Assembly (NCBI RefSeq): GCF_024172185.1
Contig: NZ_JAMZEC010000001.1
Span: forward strand, 5,848,001-5,912,000
Length of the DNA stretch: 64,000 bases
Origin: Nonomuraea roseoviolacea subsp. carminata
GTDB lineage: Bacteria; Actinomycetota; Actinomycetes; Streptosporangiales; Streptosporangiaceae
Reading direction: 5' to 3'
Shown: piece after piece, positions 8,710-17,226 of the stretch
Numbering within the stretch: the stretch's first letter is position 1
Layout: each line of letters begins with the position of its first letter
Program-made: the position numbers and the translations under genes
The notes under the pieces: model-generated
Database searches by the model: none
What the model saw: only the letters and a program-made list of their open reading frames with translations
What the model was told of the DNA's origin: nothing

Positions 8710-9063
8710 TCACCGGACCGGCTGGCCGCCACCCAGCAGGTTCCCCTCGCTGTCGCGGAACCAGGCGCCGCGCTCGCCCCGCGCGTCCTTGCTCGGGTAG
8801 TTCCCCTCGATCTCCGCGATCCCGTCGCGGGTCGGGAATCCCGGTGCGTCGACCTCCTCGAACACCACCCCGCGCCGCCTGAGCTCCGACACGACGGCCT
8901 CGATGTCGTCCACCTCCCACGCCATCTGGGTGAACGTGTCGGGCGAGGATCCCGTCGACCGGAACACCACGAACTCCGCGCCCCCGCACCGGTACAGCAG
9001 CCCGCCGGGCCGTTCCTCGACCGGCTCCAGGCCGAGCCGCTCGGAGGAGAAGCGCCGCGCCCG
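8710..9063 (-). pseudogene. 5'-truncated VOC-family gene remnant
   Basis: The frame reads RARRFSSERLGLEPVEERPG, then MAWEVDDIEAVVSELRRRGV, and ends with WFRDSEGNLLGGGQPVR. This is a VOC protein lacking its first beta-strand and metal-ligand segment (usually about 20 residues such as xxVTVxVxDLD). Upstream in frame the sequence turns into Pro/Arg-rich text with no usable start codon, and it abuts the start of the cupin gene. A shortened 86-residue protein from a GTG at 8970 is possible but would lack half of the first module. Confidence 0.65.
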
Positions 9064-9125
9064 GCCCAGGCGCCGCGGCGGGCCTGCCCGAAAGCCTTCC
9101 GGCGCTTTCGGCCGATAATGCTGGG

Positions 9126-9593
9126 ATGATCGACAACCAGATGCCGGAGCCGCGCGCCCTGCTGCGCCGCCCCGAGGACGGCGAGCTGATCGACGTGGCC
9201 GGAGTGGCGCACTTCTTCCGGCTGACGGGCGAGCACACGGAAGGCCGCTTCGCGTTCGAGGAGTTCACCCTGGAAGGGGGCACGATCGGGGCCCGCCCGC
9301 ACGTGCACCACGGCCACGACGAGTACTTCTACGTCCTGCGGGGCGAGCTGACCCTGCACAACGGCGACGGCGAGGTGACGGTCGGCCCCGGGAACCTGCT
9401 CGCCGCCGTCCGCGGGACCCCGCACGGCTTCCGCAACGCCGGCACCGAGCCGGTCCAGGCCCTGTGCCTGTACACGCCGGCCGGGTACGAGGGCTACTTC
9501 CGCGAGGTGCACGCCGCCGTGGCGGCCGGCGCCGAAGTGACCGACGAGCTCCTGGCGGAGTTCCGTGCCCGCCACCGCACGACCTCCTACTAG
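9126..9593 (+). CDS. Cupin-domain protein
   Basis: The 155-residue protein has a single cupin_2 barrel. Motif 1 is RPHVHHGHDEYFYVLRGEL (His, His, Glu metal ligands) and motif 2 is PHGFRNAGTEPVQAL. The C-terminal helix (TDELLAEFRARH) is typical of small stand-alone cupins, which bind a metal and may be an isomerase, oxygenase or binding protein. No substrate can be inferred. The start ATG lies immediately beside the truncated VOC remnant on the other strand, suggesting the region was rearranged. Confidence 0.85.
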   Translation: MIDNQMPEPRALLRRPEDGELIDVAGVAHFFRLTGEHTEGRFAFEEFTLEGGTIGARPHVHHGHDEYFYVLRGELTLHNGDGEVTVGPGNLLAAVRGTPHGFRNAGTEPVQALCLYTPAGYEGYFREVHAAVAAGAEVTDELLAEFRARHRTTSY

Positions 9594-9604
9594 ACACCGG
9601 GCCA

Positions 9605-9626
9605 GGGGCGTCCGGCGGGACGCCCC
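9605..9626 (+). terminator. Hairpin terminator after the cupin gene
   Basis: A perfect 9-bp stem (GGGGCGTCC with GGACGCCCC) and a 4-base loop lie 12 bases after the cupin stop codon. Confidence 0.7.
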
Positions 9627-9723
9627 CAGGGGTTGTGCGCGGTTTCGCGGACATCCGCGGTCCCGGCCGAATACGGTGGCCCGTGGACGACCGGCCACGC
9701 CCGTAGACCCCCGGAGCTTCACC

Positions 9724-10797
9724 ATGCGCACCGCAGCGGCAATCCTCTCCTTCGTCCTCGCCGTCACGATCCTGCCCGCGGGCTCAGCCGCGTCCGCCGC
9801 GTCGGAGTCCGCCGCTTCCGCTGCTTCCACCTCGGCCGCGGTCGCCGCCACGTCGCTGCCGGGAGGCAAGGCCACCTTCGTCGTCTCGCAGGGCCACCTG
9901 AAGGCCGCGTCCCAGCAGAACTGGGTGCGCCTGGGCACCTACCGCTTCGCCGCGAACGGCACGGTCAGCGCCGCCATGTACCTGTGGTGGCAGCGTCATC
10001 CCACGGCCAGGCAGCGCACCGGCACCGTCCCCGACCCGAGCTGCACCACCAGGGCGGGCGGCAGGCAGTCGCGACCCCGCGCCTGCGAGGTGCTGACCGC
10101 AGGTGGCTTCACCGGCGCCCCCGGCGAGAGCCGGACCGGGGCGTACACCGTCGCGGGCAACGTGCTCACCATCCGGTGGAACATCGCCCAGCAGTGGACG
10201 GAGCAGTGGTACGTGCGGACCTCGTCCGACGGCAAGCTGGCCCGCCTGGACCTCAAGCAGAGCACGCTGGCCACCAACGGCTACGGCTACGGCAGCAACG
10301 CCGCGATCGACACCCGGCGCGCGATGAGCTCGGTGCGGGCGTTCCCCGGCTCGCTCAGGCAGGACCTCACGAGCTGGGCGAGCGGCAGGCTCGTCACCTC
10401 CGGCGACCAGCCGTTCGGCCACTCCTCCTTCCGCGCCTGCGCCGCCACCACCTCGTGCCTGACGTACCTGCAGCCGTCCTCGCGCGGCGCGTGCCAGAAG
10501 TCCGGCGGCTGCCCCCGCTACGGCGGCGGGACGCGGGCGAACATCAGCTCCATCCAGTACTACCTCACGATGATCTCCAAGACCGACCGGCGGGACACCC
10601 TGTGGCACTGGTGCACCTGCCTGGCGATGGAGCGCCACGAGTTCTGCTACACCGGCAACTCCCACGTCAAGCCGCTCATGCAGATCATCGACGACACGGG
10701 CGCGTTCCGTGGCTGGGTCGGCGTGGAGGCGTCCTTCTCGACCGGCTCGCGGGCGACGGACATGCTCGCGGTGCTGCGCATCTCCGACTTCCGCTGA
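9724..10797 (+). CDS. Secreted protein of unknown function
   Basis: The 357-residue product has a clear Sec signal (MRTAAAILSFVLAVTILPAG) followed by an Ala/Ser-rich stretch (about residues 22-48). The mature part is rich in Trp, Tyr and Cys (TEQWYVRTSSDGK; CGxC-like CACAATTSC region; HWCTCLAMERHEFCYTGNS), which suggests a disulfide-stabilised extracellular domain. I do not recognise the family. The stop codon lies inside a 15-bp tandem repeat, so the same UGA recurs twice more in frame. Confidence 0.85.
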   Translation: MRTAAAILSFVLAVTILPAGSAASAASESAASAASTSAAVAATSLPGGKATFVVSQGHLKAASQQNWVRLGTYRFAANGTVSAAMYLWWQRHPTARQRTGTVPDPSCTTRAGGRQSRPRACEVLTAGGFTGAPGESRTGAYTVAGNVLTIRWNIAQQWTEQWYVRTSSDGKLARLDLKQSTLATNGYGYGSNAAIDTRRAMSSVRAFPGSLRQDLTSWASGRLVTSGDQPFGHSSFRACAATTSCLTYLQPSSRGACQKSGGCPRYGGGTRANISSIQYYLTMISKTDRRDTLWHWCTCLAMERHEFCYTGNSHVKPLMQIIDDTGAFRGWVGVEASFSTGSRATDMLAVLRISDFR

Positions 10798-10830
10798 TCT
10801 GACCTCCGCTGATCCGACCTCCGCTGAGCG
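10786..10830 (+). repeat. 15-bp tandem repeat (three units) across a stop codon
   Basis: Three units of the form gacYtccgctgatcY follow one another at 10786, 10801 and 10816. Each contains the codons for D-(F/L)-R followed by TGA in the frame of the secreted protein gene, giving three in-frame stops. Confidence 0.9.
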
Positions 10831-10851
10831 GCCGGGCGCCGGTGGCGGCGG

Positions 10852-11325
10852 TCACCGCCGCGGGGCCGGCCGGCCCCGCCGCCAGACGGAGACCACGGCG
10901 GCGAGCCCGGCGAGGCAGGGCAGCAGCGTCAGCGTCCCGTAGGCGTACGGCACGATGACGTCGTAGTGGTCGCCGCCCAGGCCGAGGTCGGTCAGCGCCA
11001 CGAGGGCGCCGGCGGCGAAGGCGGCGGTGGTGGCGGCGCGGCCCCAGCGCCTGCCGGTGGTGACCGCCCAGGTCGTCAGCAGCCACAGGAGCGTCCCCAC
11101 CGCGCCGGTGGCGACGAGGTAGATCGCGATCGCGTCGCGATCGGCCTCCACCAGGTTCGGGGGCCAGCCGGGGTACGCGTCGCGGACGTGGCCGGACAGC
11201 GTGTCGACGGTGGCGATGTCCAGCAGCGGCGCGAGCGTGGCGAGGACCGTCAGCGCGAGCCCGACGTACATCGCGGTGGGGCGCCTGGCGTGCGTCGAGG
11301 AGGGACGGCCGGCGGTTGTGGTCAT
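10852..11325 (-). CDS. Four-helix membrane protein, probable TetR target
   Basis: The 157-residue protein has four hydrophobic helices (about residues 18-38, 66-86, 93-112 and 124-148) with a polar extracellular-type loop after the first (DTLSGHVRDAYPGWPPN). The family is not recognised. It is divergent from a TetR regulator, and the intergenic region carries two copies of a near-identical palindrome, so it is likely to be repressed by that TetR and could contribute to export or stress tolerance. Confidence 0.78.
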   Translation of the reverse strand: MTTTAGRPSSTHARRPTAMYVGLALTVLATLAPLLDIATVDTLSGHVRDAYPGWPPNLVEADRDAIAIYLVATGAVGTLLWLLTTWAVTTGRRWGRAATTAAFAAGALVALTDLGLGGDHYDVIVPYAYGTLTLLPCLAGLAAVVSVWRRGRPAPRR

Positions 11326-11343
11326 GGCATGCTCCTTTTAAAT

Positions 11344-11387
11344 CTACGTCGTAGGTTTCGCTCGGCACGGTATATTCTACGGCGTAG
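11344..11387. promoter_or_regulatory. Paired TetR operators (CTACGnCGTAG)
   Basis: CTACGTCGTAG at 11344-11354 and CTACGGCGTAG at 11377-11387 sit in extended near-identical contexts (wATCTACGnCGTAGGTTT type), with centres 33 bp apart, about three helical turns. They lie between the divergent membrane-protein and TetR genes. Confidence 0.8.
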
Positions 11388-11408
11388 GTTTGCAAGGGAG
11401 GAGTGGAC

Positions 11409-12056
11409 GTGGCCAGACGCACGCGCGGCACCTCGGCGGGGCTCGACCGCGAGCGCATCGCCGCCGCCGCCGTCGCGCTCGTCGACCGGGACGGCCTGGA
11501 GCGCTTCGGGGTCCGGCGGCTCGCGGAGGAGCTCGGGGTGGACCCGATGTCGATCTACCACCACATCAGGGGCAAGGCGGCGCTGCTGGACGCGGTGTCC
11601 GAGGCCGTGCTCGCCGAGGTGGCGGCCGACGCGGGCGAGGCGTCGTCCGGCTGGGAGGAGGTCGCCCGCCGCACGGCGCACGGCTACCGGGACATGGCCT
11701 ACCGGCACCCCAAGGTGTTCCCGCTGCTGACCACCCGCGCCCAGACCTCGCCGGTGGCCCTCGCCGCCCTGGAGCGGCTCTTCGCCGCGATGCGCGCGGC
11801 CGGGCTGCCCGACCAGGTGGTCGCGGACGCGCCGATGGTGCTGTTCAGCTTCCTCAACGGGCACCTGCTGGCACGCACCGGCGGCGGTCCCGACGGGCCC
11901 GGTCCCATGCCACCCCTCGACGCCGGGGCGCACCCGACGATGGCCGCCCTGGCGCCGCTGCTCGCCGACTTCGGGTCCGCGGCGGAGTTCGACCGGATGC
12001 TCGACGTCGTACTCCAGGGCATCCGGGACCGGGCCGCCCGCGAGGAGACCCCGTGA
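11409..12056 (+). CDS. TetR-family transcriptional repressor
   Basis: The start is the GTG of MARRTRGTSAGL: a GGGAGGA site ends six bases before it, whereas the GTG at 11403 would have no spacing. The N-terminal HTH (about residues 12-58, GVRRLAEELGVDPMSIYHHIRGK) is the TetR_N fold, and the rest matches the TetR_C class seen in tetracycline-type repressors. The palindrome pair upstream is its probable operator. Its stop overlaps a GTG of the next frame (GTGA), so the ProC-like gene is probably co-transcribed. Confidence 0.9.
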   Translation: MARRTRGTSAGLDRERIAAAAVALVDRDGLERFGVRRLAEELGVDPMSIYHHIRGKAALLDAVSEAVLAEVAADAGEASSGWEEVARRTAHGYRDMAYRHPKVFPLLTTRAQTSPVALAALERLFAAMRAAGLPDQVVADAPMVLFSFLNGHLLARTGGGPDGPGPMPPLDAGAHPTMAALAPLLADFGSAAEFDRMLDVVLQGIRDRAAREETP

Positions 12057-12091
12057 ACGAACGACCACCGGCAGAACGACAGGGAGACACA

Positions 12092-12856
12092 GTGCGGGAC
12101 ATCGGCATCATCGGCGTCGGCGAGATCGGCCGGGCCATCGTGGACGGCCTGTGCGACGGCGTCGAGGACCCGCCGCGGATCCACCTCTCGCCGCGCGGCG
12201 CCCGGACGGCCGCGGAGCTGTCCGAGCGCCACGAGGGAGTGCGGGTGTGCGCCGGCAACCAGGAGGTGGTGGACAGCTCCGAGATCGTGGTCATCGCCGT
12301 ACGCCGCCAGGACCGGCACGAGGCGCTGGCCGGCCTGAAGGTGGACGACGGCAGGATCGTGGTCAACGTGATGGCCGGCGTCGGCAACGACGACCTGCGC
12401 CGGACGCTGGCCACCGACGCCCCGCTGGTACGGGCCATCCCCCTGCCCGCCGTGCGCGAACGCCGCTCGGTCACGGTGACGTACCCGTCGCACCCGGCCG
12501 TGGACTCGCTCTTCGAGCGGCTGGGCGGGACGCTCCCGGTCGCGGACGAGGCGGCCTTCGACGTCTTCTCCGCGCTGACGGGAACGCTGACCACCCACTA
12601 CGCGTACCTCGCCACGCTCACCTCGTGGGCCGCCGGCCACGGCATCCCGCCCGAGGCCGCGGAGACCTATGTGCGCGGCCTCTTCCAGGGCGTCGGCCGC
12701 TCCCTGGGCGACGGGACGCGTTCCCTGCGGCGGCTGGCGGCCGATCACGAGACCCCGAACGGCAGCAACGAACGCATCCGCACCACGTGGTTCGACCGGG
12801 CCAACTCCGAGGCCCTGACCAGGGCGCTCGACGCCCTCCTCGCCGATCTCGCGTAG
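12092..12856 (+). CDS. Pyrroline-5-carboxylate reductase-like NAD(P)-binding protein
   Basis: The 254-residue protein begins MRDIGIIGVGEIGRAIVDGL, a Rossmann GxGxxG motif, preceded by a GGGAGA site. A start at 12053 overlapping the TetR stop is also possible. The NVMAGVGNDDLRR and VRAIPLPAVRERRSVTVTYP segments match the ProC/F420-reductase-like layout, and the helical C-terminal dimer domain is present (ALTGTLTTHYAYLATLTSWAAG). Whether it makes proline is doubtful, because its context is a TetR regulator rather than amino-acid synthesis. Confidence 0.82.
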   Translation: MRDIGIIGVGEIGRAIVDGLCDGVEDPPRIHLSPRGARTAAELSERHEGVRVCAGNQEVVDSSEIVVIAVRRQDRHEALAGLKVDDGRIVVNVMAGVGNDDLRRTLATDAPLVRAIPLPAVRERRSVTVTYPSHPAVDSLFERLGGTLPVADEAAFDVFSALTGTLTTHYAYLATLTSWAAGHGIPPEAAETYVRGLFQGVGRSLGDGTRSLRRLAADHETPNGSNERIRTTWFDRANSEALTRALDALLADLA

Positions 12857-12889
12857 CCGGGCCGGCGAGGCGGGCGCCGGTGCCCGGCT
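12855..12889. terminator. Convergent hairpin overlapping two stop codons
   Basis: AGCCGGGC (12855-12862) pairs with GCCCGGCT (12882-12889) between the convergent reductase and SDR genes. It is a weak bidirectional terminator candidate. Confidence 0.4.
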
Positions 12890-13725
12890 CAGGCGGCCGG
12901 GGTCGCGGGGGTGTGTCCGTGCGCCTCCACCGAGAGGGCCTGCCAGTCGGCCCAGGTCGTGAGCCGGTCGGCGTAGACCTGGCGGACGATGTCGTGCCCC
13001 TGGGTGCCGAAGAACACGCGCAGGGGCGGGTTGGCGGAGTCGGCGATCCGGAGGAGCGCCCGGCCCGCGGCGGCCGGGTCCCCGACGTCGAGCGTCCCGG
13101 CGAACGCGGCGAAGCTCTCCCGCAGGCCGTCGTAGTGCGGGTCGGCCTCGGCCCGGACGACGGCGGCGTTCACGCCCGTGGCGTAGGAGCCGGGCTCGAC
13201 CAGGGTCACCTTGACGCCGAAACCGGCGACCTCCTGGGCGAGTGACTCGCTCAGCCCTTCGAGGGCCCACTTGGAGGCGTGGTATCCGCCGCCGAGCGGC
13301 ATCGCGGTGACGCCGCCGACCGAGGATATCTGGATGATGTGGCCGCCGCCCTGCTCGCGCAGGTGCGGCAGCGCGGCCTGGACGACCCACACCGTGCCGA
13401 ACAGGTTGGTCTCCAACTGGTCGCGCAGGTCGCGCTCGCTCAGCTCCTCGACCGCGCCGAACAGGCCGTAGCCCGCGTTGTTCACGACGACGTCGAGCCG
13501 GCCGAAGCGCTCCCTGGCCCGCCGCACGCTCGCGAAGACCGCGGCCCTGTCGGTCACGTCCAGCTCCAGCGCGAGCACCGCGTCACCGTAGGAGGCGACC
13601 AGCTCGTCCAGGCTCGCGGTGTCGCGGGCGGTCGCGGCCACCCGGTCGCCGCGGGACAGGGCGGCCTCGACGAAGCTGCGCCCCAGGCCGCGGGACGAAC
13701 CGGTGACGAACCAGACCTTGCTCAT
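12889..13725 (-). CDS. Short-chain dehydrogenase/reductase
   Basis: The 278-residue classical SDR starts at the ATG of MSKVWFVTGSSRGLGRSF behind GAAGGGAA. The nucleotide-binding motif TGSSRGLG, the NNAGYG motif, the catalytic Ser in IIQISSVGG and the YHASK catalytic pair are all present. The length and the C-terminal region (VEPGSYATGV) fit the oxidoreductases often annotated as SDR family NAD(P)-dependent enzymes. The substrate is unknown. A TetR regulator lies upstream on the same strand. Confidence 0.92.
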   Translation of the reverse strand: MSKVWFVTGSSRGLGRSFVEAALSRGDRVAATARDTASLDELVASYGDAVLALELDVTDRAAVFASVRRARERFGRLDVVVNNAGYGLFGAVEELSERDLRDQLETNLFGTVWVVQAALPHLREQGGGHIIQISSVGGVTAMPLGGGYHASKWALEGLSESLAQEVAGFGVKVTLVEPGSYATGVNAAVVRAEADPHYDGLRESFAAFAGTLDVGDPAAAGRALLRIADSANPPLRVFFGTQGHDIVRQVYADRLTTWADWQALSVEAHGHTPATPAA

Positions 13726-13814
13726 GATGTGCTTCCCTTCGCTCTCCAGACGCGCATGTCTGTCTCCGCCACCCGGGACGAGACAGCCCGCCCGCCTGTG
13801 ACATGCGACCCGTG

Positions 13815-14402
13815 TCACACGGCGCCGAGGAGCGGGAGCCACACCTCGTCCACGATCTCGACGATCGACTCGTCCGGCACCGCGCGCATCGTCGTGAGCA
13901 GCTCATGGCGCAGCAGGTCGAACGGCAGGTTCACCACGCGGGGCGAGCGGGCCACGTCGGGCAGCTCGCCGCGCCCGACCGCTTGGGCGACGATCGTCTC
14001 GAACGCGGTCGCCCGCCCCGGCGGGAGAAGGGTGTCGCGCAGCTCGCCGAAGCTGCTGCCGGCGTCGCGGAAGTAGTCCGCGAGCTGCACGGTCAGCAAC
14101 GTGATCGTGGGCGCGCGGTCGGCGTTGGCGTTGCGCAGGAAACCGATCGCGTCGTCGCGGAGGCTGCCGGTGTCGGGCACCGCGATCGGCCGCCAGAACC
14201 GGGTGAGGGTGGCCAGCAGCAGGTCGTCGCGCCGCGGCCAGCGCCGGTAGAGCACCGGGCGGCTCGTGCCGGCGCGGGCGGCGACCGCCTCGAAGGTGAA
14301 GCCGTGGTAGCCGTGCTCGACCAGCACGTCCCACGCGGCGTCGAGGATCGCGTCCTGGAGTCCGGGACCGCGCCGACGGGATGCGCCGCGTTTTAGATTC
14401 AC
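13815..14402 (-). CDS. TetR-family transcriptional regulator
   Basis: The 195-residue product from a GTG (MNLKRGASRRRGPGLQDAIL) has an N-terminal HTH (FTFEAVAARAGTSRPVLYRRWPRRDDLLLATL, about residues 32-63) and a TetR_C-like ligand domain. It is divergent from the FAD hydroxylase at 14473 and precedes the SDR by 89 bases. It probably controls one or both; inverted CGTATCT/AGATACG elements lie in the divergent region. Confidence 0.88.
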   Translation of the reverse strand: MNLKRGASRRRGPGLQDAILDAAWDVLVEHGYHGFTFEAVAARAGTSRPVLYRRWPRRDDLLLATLTRFWRPIAVPDTGSLRDDAIGFLRNANADRAPTITLLTVQLADYFRDAGSSFGELRDTLLPPGRATAFETIVAQAVGRGELPDVARSPRVVNLPFDLLRHELLTTMRAVPDESIVEIVDEVWLPLLGAV

Positions 14403-14405
14403 TTG

Positions 14406-14448
14406 CGTATCTTATCGCGCTGATCTACGGTGGCCGCCATTAGATACG
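14406..14448. promoter_or_regulatory. Wide inverted repeat CGTATCT / AGATACG
   Basis: CGTATCT (14406-14412) and its exact complement AGATACG (14442-14448) flank the centre of the TetR/monooxygenase divergent region. This is a candidate operator for the TetR at 13815, based on position and symmetry only. Confidence 0.4.
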
Positions 14449-14472
14449 GCTGTGTACCTTAAGGATGCGTCA

Positions 14473-16020
14473 ATGACGTTCGACGTCGTCATCGTCGGCG
14501 GTGGACCCACCGGCCTGTTCCTGGCCTGCGAGCTGCGCCTCGCGGGCGTCCGCCCTCTTGTGCTGGAACGGCGACCGGACCCCGACCCGGCCGACAAGGC
14601 GCACGGCCTCACCGGCCAGGTCGTGCGGTTGCTGGACAACCGCGGCCTCTTCGAGCGCTGCGGGGGACGCGGGGTTCCGGCGCCCGCGCCCGGGTTCTTC
14701 TTCGGCGGGATGCCGCTGCCGCTGCACGTGCTGGGCGCGGACAACCCGATGCACCTCCTGCCGGTCAACCAGCGTGATCTCGAACGGGTGCTCCACGAGC
14801 GGGCGGCGGAACTCGGCGCGGACGTCCGGCACGGCTGGGACGTGCTGTCCTTCGGCCAGTCCGACGACCAGGTCGACGTCGTGGTCCGCGCGGCGGACGG
14901 GACGGAGACGACGGTGACGACCCGGTATCTCGTCGGCTGCGACGGCGCCCGCAGTCTGGTCCGCAAGCAGGCGGGGATCGCATTCCCCGGCGACGGCGAC
15001 GACGGCGTCGTGGACCGCTCGGCCCTGATCGGGCCGAGCGACAGCATCCGGCCGGTGCCGGGGGGACGGGTCGTGATCGACGGTCTCGGTGAGATCCCGG
15101 CGCACTTCCACCGCACCGACAGGGGGGTCTTCACGCTCCTCGCGCACGACCCGGAACGGCCGCTGGTCAACACGGCCGAATGGGAGGACGACCCCGCGGG
15201 CGACTTCCCGGGGCCGGGCGCGCCGATGACGTTGGCCGAGATGGGGGACAGCGTCGAACGGGTCCTCGGCGTGCGCCTGCCCCTGACCGCGCCGCCCGAG
15301 GGCGCGCCCACCATGCTGCGCCGCCTGTGCGGCCGCACCTTCCGGCTCGCCGACCGCTACCGCGCCGCGCGCGTCCTCATCGCCGGGGACGCCGCGCACG
15401 TGAGCCACGGGCCGACCCTGAACCTGGCGCTGCAGGACGCCGCCAACCTCGCCTGGAAACTCGCCGCCACCCTGCGCGGGCAGGCCCCGGAAGGTCTGCT
15501 GGACAGCTACGAGAGCGAGCGCCGCGCGAGCGGCGAACGCGTGCTCATGCACACCCGGGCCGCGAGCGCGCTCATGGCGCCCGGAGGCGGCGTCACCGCA
15601 CTGCGCCTGCTCTTCGCGGAGCTCCTCGGCAGCGCCGAGAACCTGCGCGCGGTGGCGGCCCTGATGGCGGGCGCCGACGTCCGCTACGACATGGGGGAGG
15701 AGCATCCCGCCGCGCCCACCGGCTGGTTCGTGCCGCCCCTCGACCTGATCACCGGCGACGGACGCGCCCGGCGTCTCGCCGAGCTCCTGCGCGACGCGCG
15801 CCCCCTGCTCCTCGACCTGACCGGCGGGAACGACCTCGCCGTCGCCGCGGAGCCCTGGGCCGACCGGGTACGCCGCGTGGCCGCGACGGCCGACGACGCC
15901 CCGGCGCCCGCGTTGCTCGTCCGGCCCGACGGCTACGTCGCCTGGGCGGGTGAGGACCCCGACGGCCTGAAGGCGGCCCTCACCCGCTGGTTCACCCCGG
16001 AGCGGACGTCCTCGGGCTGA
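14473..16020 (+). CDS. FAD-dependent aromatic hydroxylase-type monooxygenase
   Basis: The 515-residue product starts MTFDVVIVGGGPTGLFLACE (GxGxxG FAD motif). It has the DG motif (LVGCDGARSLVRKQ), the GD motif (VLIAGDAAHVSHGPTLNLAL) and a C-terminal thioredoxin-like extension (LLVRPDGYVAWAGEDP). This layout is shared by polyketide hydroxylases and rifampicin monooxygenases, so it may modify a polyketide or inactivate a drug. A TetR regulator is divergent, which fits an inducible resistance or catabolic gene. The substrate is not determinable. Confidence 0.9.
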   Translation: MTFDVVIVGGGPTGLFLACELRLAGVRPLVLERRPDPDPADKAHGLTGQVVRLLDNRGLFERCGGRGVPAPAPGFFFGGMPLPLHVLGADNPMHLLPVNQRDLERVLHERAAELGADVRHGWDVLSFGQSDDQVDVVVRAADGTETTVTTRYLVGCDGARSLVRKQAGIAFPGDGDDGVVDRSALIGPSDSIRPVPGGRVVIDGLGEIPAHFHRTDRGVFTLLAHDPERPLVNTAEWEDDPAGDFPGPGAPMTLAEMGDSVERVLGVRLPLTAPPEGAPTMLRRLCGRTFRLADRYRAARVLIAGDAAHVSHGPTLNLALQDAANLAWKLAATLRGQAPEGLLDSYESERRASGERVLMHTRAASALMAPGGGVTALRLLFAELLGSAENLRAVAALMAGADVRYDMGEEHPAAPTGWFVPPLDLITGDGRARRLAELLRDARPLLLDLTGGNDLAVAAEPWADRVRRVAATADDAPAPALLVRPDGYVAWAGEDPDGLKAALTRWFTPERTSSG

Positions 16021-16106
16021 CCGCCGGCCAGGGCGACCTCCTCTGGACGGTCGTCACCCGCGACTCCGGCGCGTGGTTGGACTCTTCCCTCGTGGGAGGG
16101 TCCACC

Positions 16107-17126
16107 ATGAGGGGCATGACCAAGGTGAAGGACATCGACGCCCGCGGTACGCAGCACTGCGAGACGTCGGCACTGGGAGTGCTGCTGCGGCACCAGGGGC
16201 TGGACCTGTCCGAGCCCATGCTCTTCGGCCTCGGCTCCGGTCTGTCCTTCGTCTACTGGGACAGCAAGGGCATGGACTTCCCGTTCCTCGGGGGACGGGT
16301 CAAGCCGTTCGAGCTCACCGAGAACCTGGCCGCCAGGCTCCGGCTGGAGCTCGTGGTGCGGGAGACCGGCTCGCCCCGCAAGGCGTGGGAGAACGTGGCG
16401 GCCGTCATCGACGCCGGCCACCCCGTCGGGCTGCAGCTCGACAGCTACCACCTCGACTACTTCGGGTCGAAGGTGCGCTTCGGCGGTCATGTCGTCGCCA
16501 TGTACGGCTACGACGACCACGACGCCTACCTGGTGGACACCGACCAGCAAGGCGGCGCGGTGTCCACGAGCCTGGCCGGCCTCGCCGAGGCCCGCGCCGC
16601 GCGCGGCCCGATGACCGCCAGGCACCGCTCGTTCACCCTCACCGTCCCGGGGAGCATGCCCACCCCGCGGGAGCGGATCGTCCCCGCCATCACCGCCTGC
16701 GCCGACGCCTTCCTCGACCCGCCCATCGCCAACCTGGGCCACCGCGGCATCGCCAAGGCCGGCAAGCTGGTGCCCACCTGGCTCCAGCGGGCCGGCGACC
16801 CGCTGCGGGCCCTCCCGCAGGCCGCCCTGCTGATGGAGCGGGGCGGCACCGGCGGCGCCCTGTTCCGCAACCTCTACCGCGACTTCCTCGCCGAGTGCGC
16901 CGGGCTGCTCGACAGCGGCCACCTGCGCACCGGCCACCGGCTGTACGCCGAGGCGGCCGCGATGTGGACCGAGGTCGCGGCGCTGATCGCCGAAGCCGGC
17001 GAGTCGGGCGACGCGCGGTGCCTCGAACAGGCGGGCGCCGTCCTGTGCGACCTCTCCCGCGTCGAGCGCGAGGCCATGCTGGCGCTGAGCCGCCTCGGGA
17101 GCGAGACTCCCGGTACCGGGGCTTGA
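16107..17126 (+). CDS. BtrH_N/DUF4872-type protein (butirosin BtrH-like)
   Basis: The 339-residue protein starts at the ATG six bases after GGGAGGG. The N-terminal part (GTQHCETSALGVLLRHQGL, FGLGSGLSF, HPVGLQLDSYHLDY, GGHVVAMYGYDDHDAYLVD) matches the BtrH N-terminal cysteine-peptidase-like fold, with Cys and His both present. The C-terminal helical part fits DUF4872. BtrH moves an acyl side chain from an acyl carrier protein to an aminoglycoside in butirosin synthesis. Here no carrier protein or aminoglycoside gene is adjacent, so the substrate is unknown. The stop falls within a 38-bp tandem repeat. Confidence 0.85.
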   Translation: MRGMTKVKDIDARGTQHCETSALGVLLRHQGLDLSEPMLFGLGSGLSFVYWDSKGMDFPFLGGRVKPFELTENLAARLRLELVVRETGSPRKAWENVAAVIDAGHPVGLQLDSYHLDYFGSKVRFGGHVVAMYGYDDHDAYLVDTDQQGGAVSTSLAGLAEARAARGPMTARHRSFTLTVPGSMPTPRERIVPAITACADAFLDPPIANLGHRGIAKAGKLVPTWLQRAGDPLRALPQAALLMERGGTGGALFRNLYRDFLAECAGLLDSGHLRTGHRLYAEAAAMWTEVAALIAEAGESGDARCLEQAGAVLCDLSRVEREAMLALSRLGSETPGTGA

Positions 17127-17195
17127 GCCGCCTCGGGAGCGAAGCCCCCGGCGCCGGGGCCTGAGCCGCCTGGGGAGCGAGTCACCCGGGCGCGC
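17086..17195 (+). repeat. 38-bp tandem repeat across the BtrH-like gene stop
   Basis: Two near-identical 38-bp units (17086-17123 and 17124-17161) and most of a third begin tgagccgcctcgggagcga. The gene's TGA stop (17124-17126) is the first codon of unit two. The unit length is not a multiple of three. Confidence 0.88.
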
Positions 17196-17226
17196 TCCGA
17201 CGCTCCGGCCCGGACCGGCGGGCCCG

